Shown here: positions 34,338-41,802 of the stretch, piece by piece
How positions within the stretch are numbered: the stretch's first letter is position 1
Layout: each line of letters opens with the position of its first letter
Assembly (NCBI GenBank): GCA_019637695.1
Contig: JAHBVG010000021.1
Location: 23,484-87,483 of the forward strand
DNA: 64,000 bases
Source of the DNA: Caldilineaceae bacterium
Lineage (GTDB): Bacteria; Chloroflexota; Anaerolineae; Caldilineales; Caldilineaceae
Direction of reading: 5' to 3'
Position numbers and translations under genes: made by a program
Notes under the pieces: model-generated
What the model was told of the DNA's origin: nothing
What the model saw: the letters and a program-made list of their open reading frames with translations, nothing else
Database searches by the model: none

Positions 34338-35128
34338 CGCCGTTTAGCAGCCCTTTGCCGCCATTTTGGGATCACCTGGGCGTTGTCGTGGGCTTTCTCC
34401 TCTCTTTAGCCATCTTCAGCTTCATCCTACGCGACACCTGGTTGGTGCGGCTTGCCCAATACCTTTTGGTAGGTGTCAGCCTTGGCTACGCCGCTGTGAT
34501 CGCCTGGCAGAGCGTACTCTGGCTTCGTCTCTTTCGCCCACTATTGGACGCCGCGCGGCCAACGTTTCCCCCCACAATGGACGCGCTCTGGCTCTATTGG
34601 GCGCCGCTAGGGTTGGGGCTGATCCTCTGGCTGGCTGGGATCGACGCCCTGCGCGGGTCCATAGCAGGGCGGCCATCGCCGCTGCGCAGAGGATTGCGCC
34701 TGCTGGCGATTTTGCCCATGGGAATCCTGGCCGGGGTTGCGGTGGGCGTCGGCATTGCCGGCGCCATTCAGGGGACGTTGCTGCCACAGTTTTTACGCGG
34801 CGCGGATCTCGGTTTGCCAGCCGGGCCACCTGGGTTCCTCATCATGGGGATGCTCACGCTGCTGATCACCACTGGCGCATTGATTCATTTACAGGTGGGG
34901 AAAGTGGCGGCGGTGGAGTGGAAGCTCCCGAATTTTCTGCTTTCGATCCTCAACGGGTGGAGGTGGATCGGAGAACGTGCGCTCTGGCTGGCAGCTGGGT
35001 TTCTCTTTGCCCAACTCTTCACCTCTCGCATTACCCTGCTCATTGCCCGGCTTGAGTATTTCCTCTTCGATCTGCGCGCCAGCGAACTCTGGATCTGGTT
35101 GAGCGCCCGTGTCGGAGGCGGACCATGA
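34334..35128 (+). CDS. Unknown multi-pass membrane protein
   Basis: This 264-aa protein has roughly six to seven helices (LGVVVGFLLSLAIFSFILR, LAQYLLVGVSLGYAAVIAW, YWAPLGLGLILWLAG, LAILPMGILAGVAVGVGIAG, GFLIMGMLTLLITTGALIHL, and a late amphipathic helix). The start overlaps the zinc-ribbon gene and its end overlaps the MutL-like gene, both ATGA. The Pro/Gly-rich loops carry Arg residues (RGSIAGRPSPLRRG). It does not look like a known transporter. Together with 32278-32916 it makes the membrane core of this operon. Confidence 0.6.
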   Translation: MTPFSSPLPPFWDHLGVVVGFLLSLAIFSFILRDTWLVRLAQYLLVGVSLGYAAVIAWQSVLWLRLFRPLLDAARPTFPPTMDALWLYWAPLGLGLILWLAGIDALRGSIAGRPSPLRRGLRLLAILPMGILAGVAVGVGIAGAIQGTLLPQFLRGADLGLPAGPPGFLIMGMLTLLITTGALIHLQVGKVAAVEWKLPNFLLSILNGWRWIGERALWLAAGFLFAQLFTSRITLLIARLEYFLFDLRASELWIWLSARVGGGP

Positions 35129-36303
35129 GCGAACGCATCCCTGTTACGGGTGACCGCGCCACCTCGATCCTCGCCCTGGGTGGGGATCGAGACCAGGCGG
35201 TTGTCTTGCTCATTGAGCCAGTAGAGGGAATCTATCGCCTGGCCGGTTGGCATCTGCTGCCTCTGACAGTGGATAGGGAACCCCGCTATACGCTGATCGA
35301 AGGGTTGACGCAGGCTTGCCAACAATTGGGACGCCAATTGGGCCACACCCTTTGGGATGCCGCCAGGGCAACGCCTACCTTGACCGATCCTGAACCGGCG
35401 TTGGGGTTGGCCCTGGGCCATGTGGTAGCTGTCGCCGATCCGCTGCCACCCCTGCGCGCCTGGGTTGCCGGTCTCAGCGTTGGGGAAAGTCTGGCGGCTG
35501 CGCAAGAAGCGATCACCGCGGCTCCATGTGAACCAGTTGCACTCTATCGCATGGGCGCGGAGGAAGATCCCCTGGCGCTGGGCGTCGAATTGGCCAATGC
35601 CAACCCTGACGTCCTCATTGTCACCGGCGGCTATGATCGAGCCGACGAAGCAGCGCGTCTGCCCGTGCTTGCACTCTGCGAGTTGGCGGCCATCGCCGTA
35701 CGCCGTCTTCCCCCGGAGCAGCGGCCCATTCTCTGCTTTGCCGGGAATCGCTGGGCGGCGGCGGCAGCCCTCGATCTATGGAGACAGATCCCGGAGATCG
35801 AAGCGCAAGCGGTACTCAACGTGTTACCCGAATTGGGAAAGATGCAGACATCCTCGCTGGCTGTGACGCTCTCTCAATGGTATTGGTCGCGCTGTAAAGC
35901 CACCTCTACCCTCCAACAGATATCCGCATGGATCACACCACCGGCTGTATTGCGCAGCCAACAATGGAGTTTTGCCCAGGCCGTGCGTTTATGGCGCGAG
36001 ATCCACAACCTGCCCCACCTCCATGCGCTCTATTGCGGCCACCATCACTGGATGCACGTCTGGTCCAGCGAGGACGAAGTAGGGGTTCGCGTCCGCTTTG
36101 TAGCGCCTCAGACCCGCCCTGCCCCTCTGGATCGATGGCCGCCGCTGCGGCTAGTCAGCGGTCCCTGGCCTGATCTTTGGCCGCGACCGGATGTTTCATG
36201 GCAAGAACCAGAGCGTCTCTTGCCTGTCGCCGCCGCCATCGGTCAGATCAACGCAGAAGCAGCGTTGCATGTCCTCATGTACGATCTGCTGGCGCATGAG
36301 TAA
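35125..36303 (+). CDS. MutL/GlmL-like actin-fold protein, last gene of six-gene operon
   Basis: This 392-aa soluble protein resembles the glutamate-mutase accessory MutL/GlmL family (ASKHA fold) in pattern: LIEPVEGIYRLAGWHLLP, IEGLTQACQQLG, LALGHVVAVADPLPPLRAWV, then ANPDVLIVTGGYDRADEAAR and RPILCFAGNRWAAAAALDLW, where family members have an AGG-D-G and an AGN motif. The N-terminal phosphate loop typical of ASKHA proteins is not obvious. No mutase genes are nearby. It may be an ATP-dependent helper of the membrane complex. A perfect 25-bp hairpin begins at its stop codon. Confidence 0.6.
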   Translation: MSERIPVTGDRATSILALGGDRDQAVVLLIEPVEGIYRLAGWHLLPLTVDREPRYTLIEGLTQACQQLGRQLGHTLWDAARATPTLTDPEPALGLALGHVVAVADPLPPLRAWVAGLSVGESLAAAQEAITAAPCEPVALYRMGAEEDPLALGVELANANPDVLIVTGGYDRADEAARLPVLALCELAAIAVRRLPPEQRPILCFAGNRWAAAAALDLWRQIPEIEAQAVLNVLPELGKMQTSSLAVTLSQWYWSRCKATSTLQQISAWITPPAVLRSQQWSFAQAVRLWREIHNLPHLHALYCGHHHWMHVWSSEDEVGVRVRFVAPQTRPAPLDRWPPLRLVSGPWPDLWPRPDVSWQEPERLLPVAAAIGQINAEAALHVLMYDLLAHE

Positions 36304-36360
36304 GCAGAATGAATGAAGAGTGGCTGAGTGATCTCCAGCCACTCTTCATTCATTCTGCTT
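36302..36360. repeat. Perfect 25-bp inverted repeat at the operon end
   Basis: Left arm 36302-36326 and right arm 36336-36360 are exact reverse complements with a 9-nt loop. The stem starts in the TAA stop codon of the gene before. No T-run follows, so an RNA-stabilising hairpin or a repeat is as likely as a terminator. The promoter of the next gene begins 2 bp later. Confidence 0.75.
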
Positions 36361-36361
36361 C

Positions 36362-36390
36362 TTGACGCGCTGTACAAAGCTCTGTAAAGT
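36362..36390 (+). promoter_or_regulatory. Promoter of the ATPase-winged-helix gene
   Basis: TTGACG (36362-36367), 17-nt spacer, TAAAGT (36385-36390) with a preceding TG (extended -10). The ATG is 43 nt downstream. Confidence 0.6.
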
Positions 36391-36433
36391 TAACCCTGTC
36401 TGAAAGTGAACCTTTGAGGAACAGGAAAATCTG

Positions 36434-37798
36434 ATGTCACCTACGCTTCGCCTGCCTGATGGCAGTTACATGCGCCATACCGATGTCCAACGGATTTTGA
36501 GCTACCTCTATGCCATGCGTTGTGTCGAGATGACAGGCTTCAGCAACTTAGGCAAATCTTCGTTGATGCGGCTCCTGGCTCAGCCTGATGTCTGGTTGCG
36601 CGAGTTGGGGGAATCGGCCAGCGACTTCTTGCCGGTCTACATCGATTGTAACCGCATGTTAGAGATGACCGATCAGGGCTTCTATGAACTGGTCTTGCGT
36701 TGTCTGCAAGAAAGCAGCGCCATCCTGGCCGAGGATCAAGAGTTGGTCTCCGCCTACGATACGTTGATCGCGCCATCCAGTGAATTTCAAGTGCCCCTGA
36801 GTTTCAGCCGGGGCTTGACCGCCGCATTGAGCGCATGTCAATCCAAATTAGTACTCTTCTTTGATGAGTTCGACGAACCCTTTCAGCAAATCGACTCGCG
36901 GGTCTTCCTTAACCTACGCGCCAAAAAGGATCGCCACGGCTCTACCCTCGTCTACATGACGGCCACCGTGCGCGCCCTCTCTGAACTGCGCCCTGGCGAT
37001 CATTGTAGTGAATTCTGCGAACTCTTTGTCCACCAGCCCTGGCGTCTGGCGCCGCTTACATTCTCCGACGTGGAAAGGTACGTACAGAGCTACGCCAGCC
37101 TGAACAATATCAACTTTATTCAGACAGATGCTGACTTCATCTTTCAGTGGACGGGCGGACACCCTGGCATGGTCGGCGGTGTCTGCCATCTCTTGAGCGA
37201 CGCGCTGCGCAAAGAAGAGACCGAGACCCGCGATCGCTGGGCCTTGCAGCGGGCGCTTGTTCCGAATCTGCGCCGTGCGCCTACACTGCGCGATGAAAGC
37301 GACAAAATCTGGCATGGGCTGGAAGCTGAGGAGCAGGTGGCGCTAATGGCGCTGACCTCTGGCAACCCGGCTGATCCAGTGATGTTGGATCGGCTGCGGC
37401 AGAGTCACCTCTTGATCGAAATCGAAGGAGAACTGACTCCTTTCAGCCGGCTCTTTACTGACTATCTTCAACAGAAACAAACAAAAGTAAATGAGCGGGT
37501 TGAACGCCTTTGGGTAGATACGGATAGCGGCGAAGTCTTGGTTAACGGCAAAGCCGTGGATACACTCACCCGGCTGGAATATCAATTGATGCGGCTGCTC
37601 TTTGAAAACACCGAGAAGATCGTAGACAAATATCAGATCGTCTCCGGTGTCTGGGGCGACGACTACATCGATGAAGTGGATGACGCTCGCATTGAGAAGT
37701 TGGTCAGTCGTCTCCGCCAGAAGGTCGAGCCAGATCCCAGTACGCCACGGTTCGTGACGACTGTACGCGGGCGCGGCTACCGACTTGTTCTCACGTGA
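36434..37798 (+). CDS. P-loop ATPase fused to an OmpR-type winged helix
   Basis: This 454-aa protein has a STAND/AAA-like NTPase part: Walker A GFSNLGKS (residues 35-42) and Walker B LVLFFDEFDE (139-148). A downstream helical region carries the GGHPGMVGGVCH turn typical of these ATPases. Residues about 355-454 form an OmpR/PhoB-type DNA-binding winged helix (GKAVDTLTRLEYQLMRLLFE, DDARIEKLVSRLRQKVEPDP, FVTTVRGRGYRLVLT). There is no receiver domain or membrane helix. It may be a one-component regulator that senses through ATP-driven conformational change. Targets are unknown; the divergent membrane operon is too distant to be sure. Confidence 0.85.
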   Translation: MSPTLRLPDGSYMRHTDVQRILSYLYAMRCVEMTGFSNLGKSSLMRLLAQPDVWLRELGESASDFLPVYIDCNRMLEMTDQGFYELVLRCLQESSAILAEDQELVSAYDTLIAPSSEFQVPLSFSRGLTAALSACQSKLVLFFDEFDEPFQQIDSRVFLNLRAKKDRHGSTLVYMTATVRALSELRPGDHCSEFCELFVHQPWRLAPLTFSDVERYVQSYASLNNINFIQTDADFIFQWTGGHPGMVGGVCHLLSDALRKEETETRDRWALQRALVPNLRRAPTLRDESDKIWHGLEAEEQVALMALTSGNPADPVMLDRLRQSHLLIEIEGELTPFSRLFTDYLQQKQTKVNERVERLWVDTDSGEVLVNGKAVDTLTRLEYQLMRLLFENTEKIVDKYQIVSGVWGDDYIDEVDDARIEKLVSRLRQKVEPDPSTPRFVTTVRGRGYRLVLT

Positions 37799-37830
37799 GA
37801 GGCGGATCGAGAAAACGAAGCCAGAAGATC

Positions 37831-37960
37831 GGGTGCAGTTCAATTTAGGGGAAGGCCAAGCGCCGGGGACTTATCGCTGCGTGAGACTGCATCTTTTCTT
37901 TCGTCGCCACGCCCTTTGTAAAGTCCCCGACACTTTCGCCCCTAATGTTAAACGCACCCC
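37831..37960. mobile_element. MITE-like element E2 with 8-bp target duplication
   Basis: It starts GGGTGCAGTTCAATTTAGGGG and ends CCCCTAATGTTAAACGCACCCC, forming imperfect terminal repeats. The inside has GCGCCGGGGACTTATCG and TAAAGTCCCCGACACTTTCG arms. It is flanked by AGAAGATC on both sides (37823-37830 and 37961-37968). It has no coding capacity and shares ends and arms with the element at 23325-23479. Confidence 0.75.
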
Positions 37961-37975
37961 AGAAGATCACAAATC

Positions 37976-38004
37976 TTGTGCATCGGTCATCTTCCGGCTA
38001 TACT
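37976..38004 (+). promoter_or_regulatory. Promoter of the PH-domain gene
   Basis: TTGTGC (37976-37981), 17-nt spacer, TATACT (37999-38004); a leader of about 75 nt ends in AAGGTGGTG before the ATG at 38084. Confidence 0.5.
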
Positions 38005-38083
38005 GTAGGCAGGCATACGCGAACTTTTTCACAAGCATCTGCATGGGGTATCCTGTGTAGAGACTAAACAAGGTGGTGTTCAC

Positions 38084-38614
38084 ATGGCGGATACTGTTCA
38101 AGCATACCCCACGAACCGTCAGGTTTTCCGTTCCAAACCCAAGCCCATTGTTGCGGCGTTGGCGCTCTTGATCGCTGGCGGCCTTACCTTCTCGCTGGGG
38201 ATCACCCACATCTTCTTTGTGGAAGCCATGGCGTGGACCTTTGCAATCTGGGGCGCGCTTTTGATGTTCAATCATTTGGTGGATTTTACGACTCGTTATG
38301 AAGTCACCGACGAATCGTTCATCATCCACACGCCGCTTGTTTTCTGGCGCACCAGACGCACCTGGCATTGGACGAATATTAGCCGTATGAATGTGGTGGT
38401 CGCACGCACAGAAGCCCGCGCCGAAGATGCTACTATCCAGGTCTATCATAGTCTTCCTGGCACAACGGTCTTGGATCGAGAAGATATTGTTTTCGACCCC
38501 GAACTCGCCAGGCTCATCGCCGAGCGCGCCGGTCTCAAGGCCAAACGTGGTCAGGCCATGCAGAGCTTTGACGCCATCCCCCAAGACGCCAAGGAAACGT
38601 ACAACTGGCAGTAG
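38084..38614 (+). CDS. Bacterial PH-domain (bPH2-like) membrane protein
   Basis: This 176-aa protein begins with a hydrophobic hairpin (PIVAALALLIAGGLTFSLGI, then FVEAMAWTFAIWGALLMFNH). The following region YEVTDESFIIHTPLVFWRTR, then RTWHWTNISRMNVV and TTVLDREDIVFDPELA, has the Y-lT---I-----------I-W--I--- signature of bacterial PH-like (PF03703-type) domains. The C-terminus is a basic helix and a short tail. Such proteins occur at membranes with unknown ligands. It stands alone between a MITE-like element and two terminator hairpins. Confidence 0.75.
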   Translation: MADTVQAYPTNRQVFRSKPKPIVAALALLIAGGLTFSLGITHIFFVEAMAWTFAIWGALLMFNHLVDFTTRYEVTDESFIIHTPLVFWRTRRTWHWTNISRMNVVVARTEARAEDATIQVYHSLPGTTVLDREDIVFDPELARLIAERAGLKAKRGQAMQSFDAIPQDAKETYNWQ

Positions 38615-38634
38615 AGAATGACTCCTTCAAATAA

Positions 38635-38663
38635 AAACGCCAGCGGCGTGACCGCTGGCGTTT
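38635..38663 (+). terminator. Hairpin terminator after the PH-domain gene
   Basis: AAACGCCAGCGG pairs with CCGCTGGCGTTT, 12 bp perfect, loop CGTGA. It lies 20 nt after the stop. Confidence 0.75.
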
Positions 38664-38667
38664 CAGC

Positions 38668-38710
38668 AGAGGTTGAACTTCTCAGAAGAAGTTCGACCTC
38701 TTTGCTTTTT
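38668..38710 (+). terminator. Second hairpin with T-run
   Basis: AGAGGTTGAACTTCT (38668-38682) pairs with AGAAGTTCGACCTCT (38687-38701), one mismatch, followed by TTGCTTTTT. It is the stronger rho-independent terminator of the pair. Confidence 0.75.
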
Positions 38711-38711
38711 G

Positions 38712-38794
38712 GTAACTACTAAGCCCCATGCTCCAGGCGGGTCCGTGACCCGCCGCCAGGTCACGGACCTGACTAGAGCAGGGCTTAGTATTAC
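38712..38794. mobile_element. MITE-like palindromic element C with perfect 8-bp target duplication
   Basis: This 83-bp element has GTAACTACTAAGCCC / GGGCTTAGTATTAC ends and a core GGTCCGTGACC / GGTCACGGACC. It is flanked by GCTTTTTG at both sides (38704-38711 and 38795-38802). It lies between the terminator and the 3' end of fabH. The core is shared with the palindrome at the 3' end of the sigma factor gene (41806-41895), and the GTAAC ends with elements at 7916 and 41691. Confidence 0.75.
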
Positions 38795-38809
38795 GCTTTT
38801 TGACTTCTT

Positions 38810-40096
38810 TTACGAGGTCGCCTCATCTTCACGCGTCGAGAGTACCTGGCTGTAAACCCGGCGGATCGCTCGCTTCCACATGCTACGGGCGGCTGCCGCC
38901 TGATACGTCGCTTGACGTTGGGTATTGCGCCACCAGGTCGCCTCTTGCTTCTCCACTGGTGTCCGCCATTCGATCGCGCAGGCCCCCCATGTCAATCCTG
39001 CGCCAAACCCCACGAAGACAAGTTTATCGCCAGGTTTCACTTTGCCAGCCTCAATTGCCTCGCACAGGGCAATGGGAATGCTGGCTGTGCTGGTATTCCC
39101 ATATTTTTGTAGATTGACAAATACTTTCTCGGATGGGATCTGCAACTGTTTGAGTACACTATTCTGGATGATCCGCTCGTTGGCCTGATGCGGAATCACC
39201 AGATCTACATCCTGTACTGTGAGGCCAGCCTTGGCCAGTACTTTGGTGGTCGCTTCCGCCATGACACGCGTAGCAAAACGGAAGACAGCGCGTCCATCCA
39301 TCTTAATATAGTGGCTGCCATTGCTCACCGTCTCTAATGTAGCGGGCATGGCGCTTCCCCCCGCGGGGACAGTGAGCAGGTCCGCGCCGGAGCCGTCACT
39401 GCCCAACACCGACGCCATAATACCGCCAGGGACATCGCTGGCAGCCACTAAAACAGCGCCCGCCCCATCCCCAAAGAGAACACATGTGCCGCGGTCGGTC
39501 CAATCCACAATGCGGCTCAGCGTTTCGGCTCCAATCACCAATACGTATTCGGCGTCACCCGCCAGGATGTGTCCACGCGCCATGCTCAACCCATAGACAA
39601 AGCCCGAACAGGCTGCACTCAGATCAAAAGCACCCGCATTCTTTGCGCCCAGTCCATCCTGAATCAGGCTGGCCGTAGCCGGGAAGATATGCTCCGGTGA
39701 ACTGGTAGCACAGATGATCAGATCGATCTTGTTGGGGTGAATGTCGGCCAGATCCAACGCTTTGCGCGCAGCTTGGATCCCCAAAGTTGCCGAGGTCTCC
39801 TGAGGAGAGCCGGCCACATGCCGTTCTTCTATTCCCGTGCGGCTGCGGATCCACTCGTCCTGTGTATCGACGATCTGCTCCAAATCTCGATTGGTGATCA
39901 CCTTGCTGGGAACGTGGTATCCCCAACCGACAATTTGAGCATAACGAGGCGGGGTGGGTGCAATGAATGCCGGTCCATCCTTCACCTGGCGTAACTCTTG
40001 GTGTCCGTGATATCCGTTGCGGCCATTTGGTTCAGGATTATAAGCGCCATTCAGCGGTTCATTGGCTTGTTCGGGCTGCTCGTTCTGGGTACTCAT
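38810..40096 (-). CDS. fabH: 3-oxoacyl-ACP synthase III
   Basis: This 428-aa KAS III starts fatty-acid chains by condensing acyl-CoA with malonyl-ACP. The triad is present: Cys163 in SAACSGFVYG, His303 in IPHQAN, Asn334 in YGNTSTAS. The core begins at about residue 52 (YAQIVGWGYHVPSKVITNRD), so a 50-residue Asn/Pro-rich N-terminal extension and a basic, Trp-containing C-terminal extension of about 50 residues (WWRNTQRQATY) are added to the usual 320-330 residues. The start overlaps the fabF stop by 4 bp, so the pair is one operon. Confidence 0.93.
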   Translation of the reverse strand: MSTQNEQPEQANEPLNGAYNPEPNGRNGYHGHQELRQVKDGPAFIAPTPPRYAQIVGWGYHVPSKVITNRDLEQIVDTQDEWIRSRTGIEERHVAGSPQETSATLGIQAARKALDLADIHPNKIDLIICATSSPEHIFPATASLIQDGLGAKNAGAFDLSAACSGFVYGLSMARGHILAGDAEYVLVIGAETLSRIVDWTDRGTCVLFGDGAGAVLVAASDVPGGIMASVLGSDGSGADLLTVPAGGSAMPATLETVSNGSHYIKMDGRAVFRFATRVMAEATTKVLAKAGLTVQDVDLVIPHQANERIIQNSVLKQLQIPSEKVFVNLQKYGNTSTASIPIALCEAIEAGKVKPGDKLVFVGFGAGLTWGACAIEWRTPVEKQEATWWRNTQRQATYQAAAARSMWKRAIRRVYSQVLSTREDEATS

Positions 40097-41412
40097 TTTG
40101 ATTCATCCTTGTACTCTCGAAGCATAATACACGAGTTGTGACCGCCAAAGCCGAAGCTATTGCTCATGGTGACCCGCACTTTCGCCTGTACTGCATGATT
40201 GGGCGTGTAATCGAGATCGCAGGCAGGATCAGGGTTGTCCAGATTGATCGTTGGCGGGATCCACCCTGTCTCGATCACTTTGGCGCAGATAATTGCTTCG
40301 ATGGTTCCTGCTGCGCCGAGCAGATGGCCCAACATACTCTTGGTGCTGCTGATGTGGACATTGTAGGCGTGTTCTCCCAATACATTTTTGATAGCCAATG
40401 TCTCCAGCGGATCGTTGAGCGGTGTGCTGGTTCCGTGAGCGTTGATGTAATCGACATCTTTGGGCGAAACCCCAACCTGAGCAGCCTTGCGCAGCGCCAC
40501 ACGCATGGCGTTGATAGCGCCAACGGCCTCGGTATGCGGCGCTACCATGCTTTGGGCGTCGGCGGTGTTGCCATAACCGATCACCTCAGCGTAGATGCGC
40601 GCCTTGCGCGCCAGCGCGTGTTCTAATGATTCCATCACCATCACGGCGCTGCCTTCACTCATCACAAAGCCATCGCGATCCACATCAAAGGGACGGCAAG
40701 CCGCGGCCGGGTTTTCGTTGTGGCGGCTCATGGCATTGGTCACATCAAAGCCACCGATAATCACCGGGACAAGCCCTGCTTCGGACGCGCCCACAATCAT
40801 CATATCGGCGTCGCCTCTGCGGATCAACTCGAACGCTTCGCCGGTGGCTGCCGTTCCACTGGCGCAGGCGTTGACCACCGAGAAATTCGGGCCCAGCGCA
40901 TTGTACTCAATGGCAATCCGGCCAGCCGCACTATCCACCAGCATATTGGGGATCATAAACGGGTTAATACGGCGAATGCCGCGGCTCTCCATCACATGCT
41001 GGTTCTCTAAAATCGTCTGGATGCCGCCCACACCGCTGGAAATGATGACGCCGATCCGCTCTGGATCTTCATCTTTGAAATTGATGCCGGCATCGCGCAC
41101 CGCTTCCGCCGTCGCTACCATGGCAAACTGGATATAAGGATCGAGCCGGCGCGCTTCTTTGCGATCGAGGTACTTTTCGGGATCAAACCCTTTCACCTCG
41201 CCGCCGAAGGTTGTCTTTAACTCGCTAGTATCAAACCGTGAAAAATGATCAATGCCCGATTTCCCGGCCAGTAACGCCTGCCAGGTCTCATCCATTGTCA
41301 GCCCGATGGGTGTTACCGCGCCTACCCCTGTGATCACAACCCGCGGCGGATATTGATACCCATTGCCGTTGGCGAAGGGGGAGACTGTGTGCTGCATTTG
41401 CTGCTCTGGCAT
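40093..41412 (-). CDS. fabF: 3-oxoacyl-ACP synthase II
   Basis: This 439-aa KAS II elongates fatty acids on ACP. The active-site cysteine is Cys183 in VVNACASGTAATGEAF. The two histidines are in NAHGTSTPLND and STKSMLGHLLGAAG, and NSFGFGGHN closes the family. The core starts at RVVITGVGAVTPIGL, after about 22 extra residues. AGGAAA is the ribosome site before ATG 41412. It is co-translated with fabH downstream. No acpP, fabD or fabG is in the window. Confidence 0.95.
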   Translation of the reverse strand: MPEQQMQHTVSPFANGNGYQYPPRVVITGVGAVTPIGLTMDETWQALLAGKSGIDHFSRFDTSELKTTFGGEVKGFDPEKYLDRKEARRLDPYIQFAMVATAEAVRDAGINFKDEDPERIGVIISSGVGGIQTILENQHVMESRGIRRINPFMIPNMLVDSAAGRIAIEYNALGPNFSVVNACASGTAATGEAFELIRRGDADMMIVGASEAGLVPVIIGGFDVTNAMSRHNENPAAACRPFDVDRDGFVMSEGSAVMVMESLEHALARKARIYAEVIGYGNTADAQSMVAPHTEAVGAINAMRVALRKAAQVGVSPKDVDYINAHGTSTPLNDPLETLAIKNVLGEHAYNVHISSTKSMLGHLLGAAGTIEAIICAKVIETGWIPPTINLDNPDPACDLDYTPNHAVQAKVRVTMSNSFGFGGHNSCIMLREYKDESK

Positions 41413-41802
41413 ATAGATTTCCTCATGCAGAGGCAGGGTTGGCCGAAAGCCGAAGACGCCTGCCGATCTTATCTGTCCAATATCAGATTATTCTAACACC
41501 GACGCAGCAAACACGCAGGTTTGAACGCCGCGCGTTCTCATTGCTCATTGTCATTTTTATTGTGACTTTCTCACACGAAAGCCGATGGAATCTTTGTAGA
41601 TGAAACACTTTATACCTGCAAAAGTTGCGCTATACTCAACGGCAGGGCGCGGCGACAATCGAAGGTGTCCGCTTTTATGCGATGTGCATTGTAACGGTAC
41701 AGGTAAGGGCATGCGTGGGTCGGAAGCACATACAGATTTATTGGCGATGGTTACTTCCGCCCCACGCATGCCCCTACGTGACCTGTACAGTTACTGTGAA
41801 TT
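41413..41802. other. 390-bp region between sigma factor and fabF genes
   Basis: It holds the MITE-like element at 41691-41794. The rest (41413-41690) has no recognisable gene. The fabF promoter should lie here; TTAGAATAAT on the minus strand near 41490-41500 is a possible -10, with no clear -35. Confidence 0.45.
41691..41794. mobile_element. MITE-like palindromic element B with near-perfect 8-bp target duplication
   Basis: This 104-bp element has ends GTAACGGTACAGGT / ACCTGTACAGTTAC, inner AAGGGCATGCGTGGG / CCCACGCATGCCCC and CGGAAG / CTTCCG. The flanks are TGTGCATT (41683-41690) and TGTGAATT (41795-41802), matching in 7 of 8. It shares the ends and GTAAGGGCA, GCCCCTACG blocks with the element at 7916. 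Confidence 0.72.
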
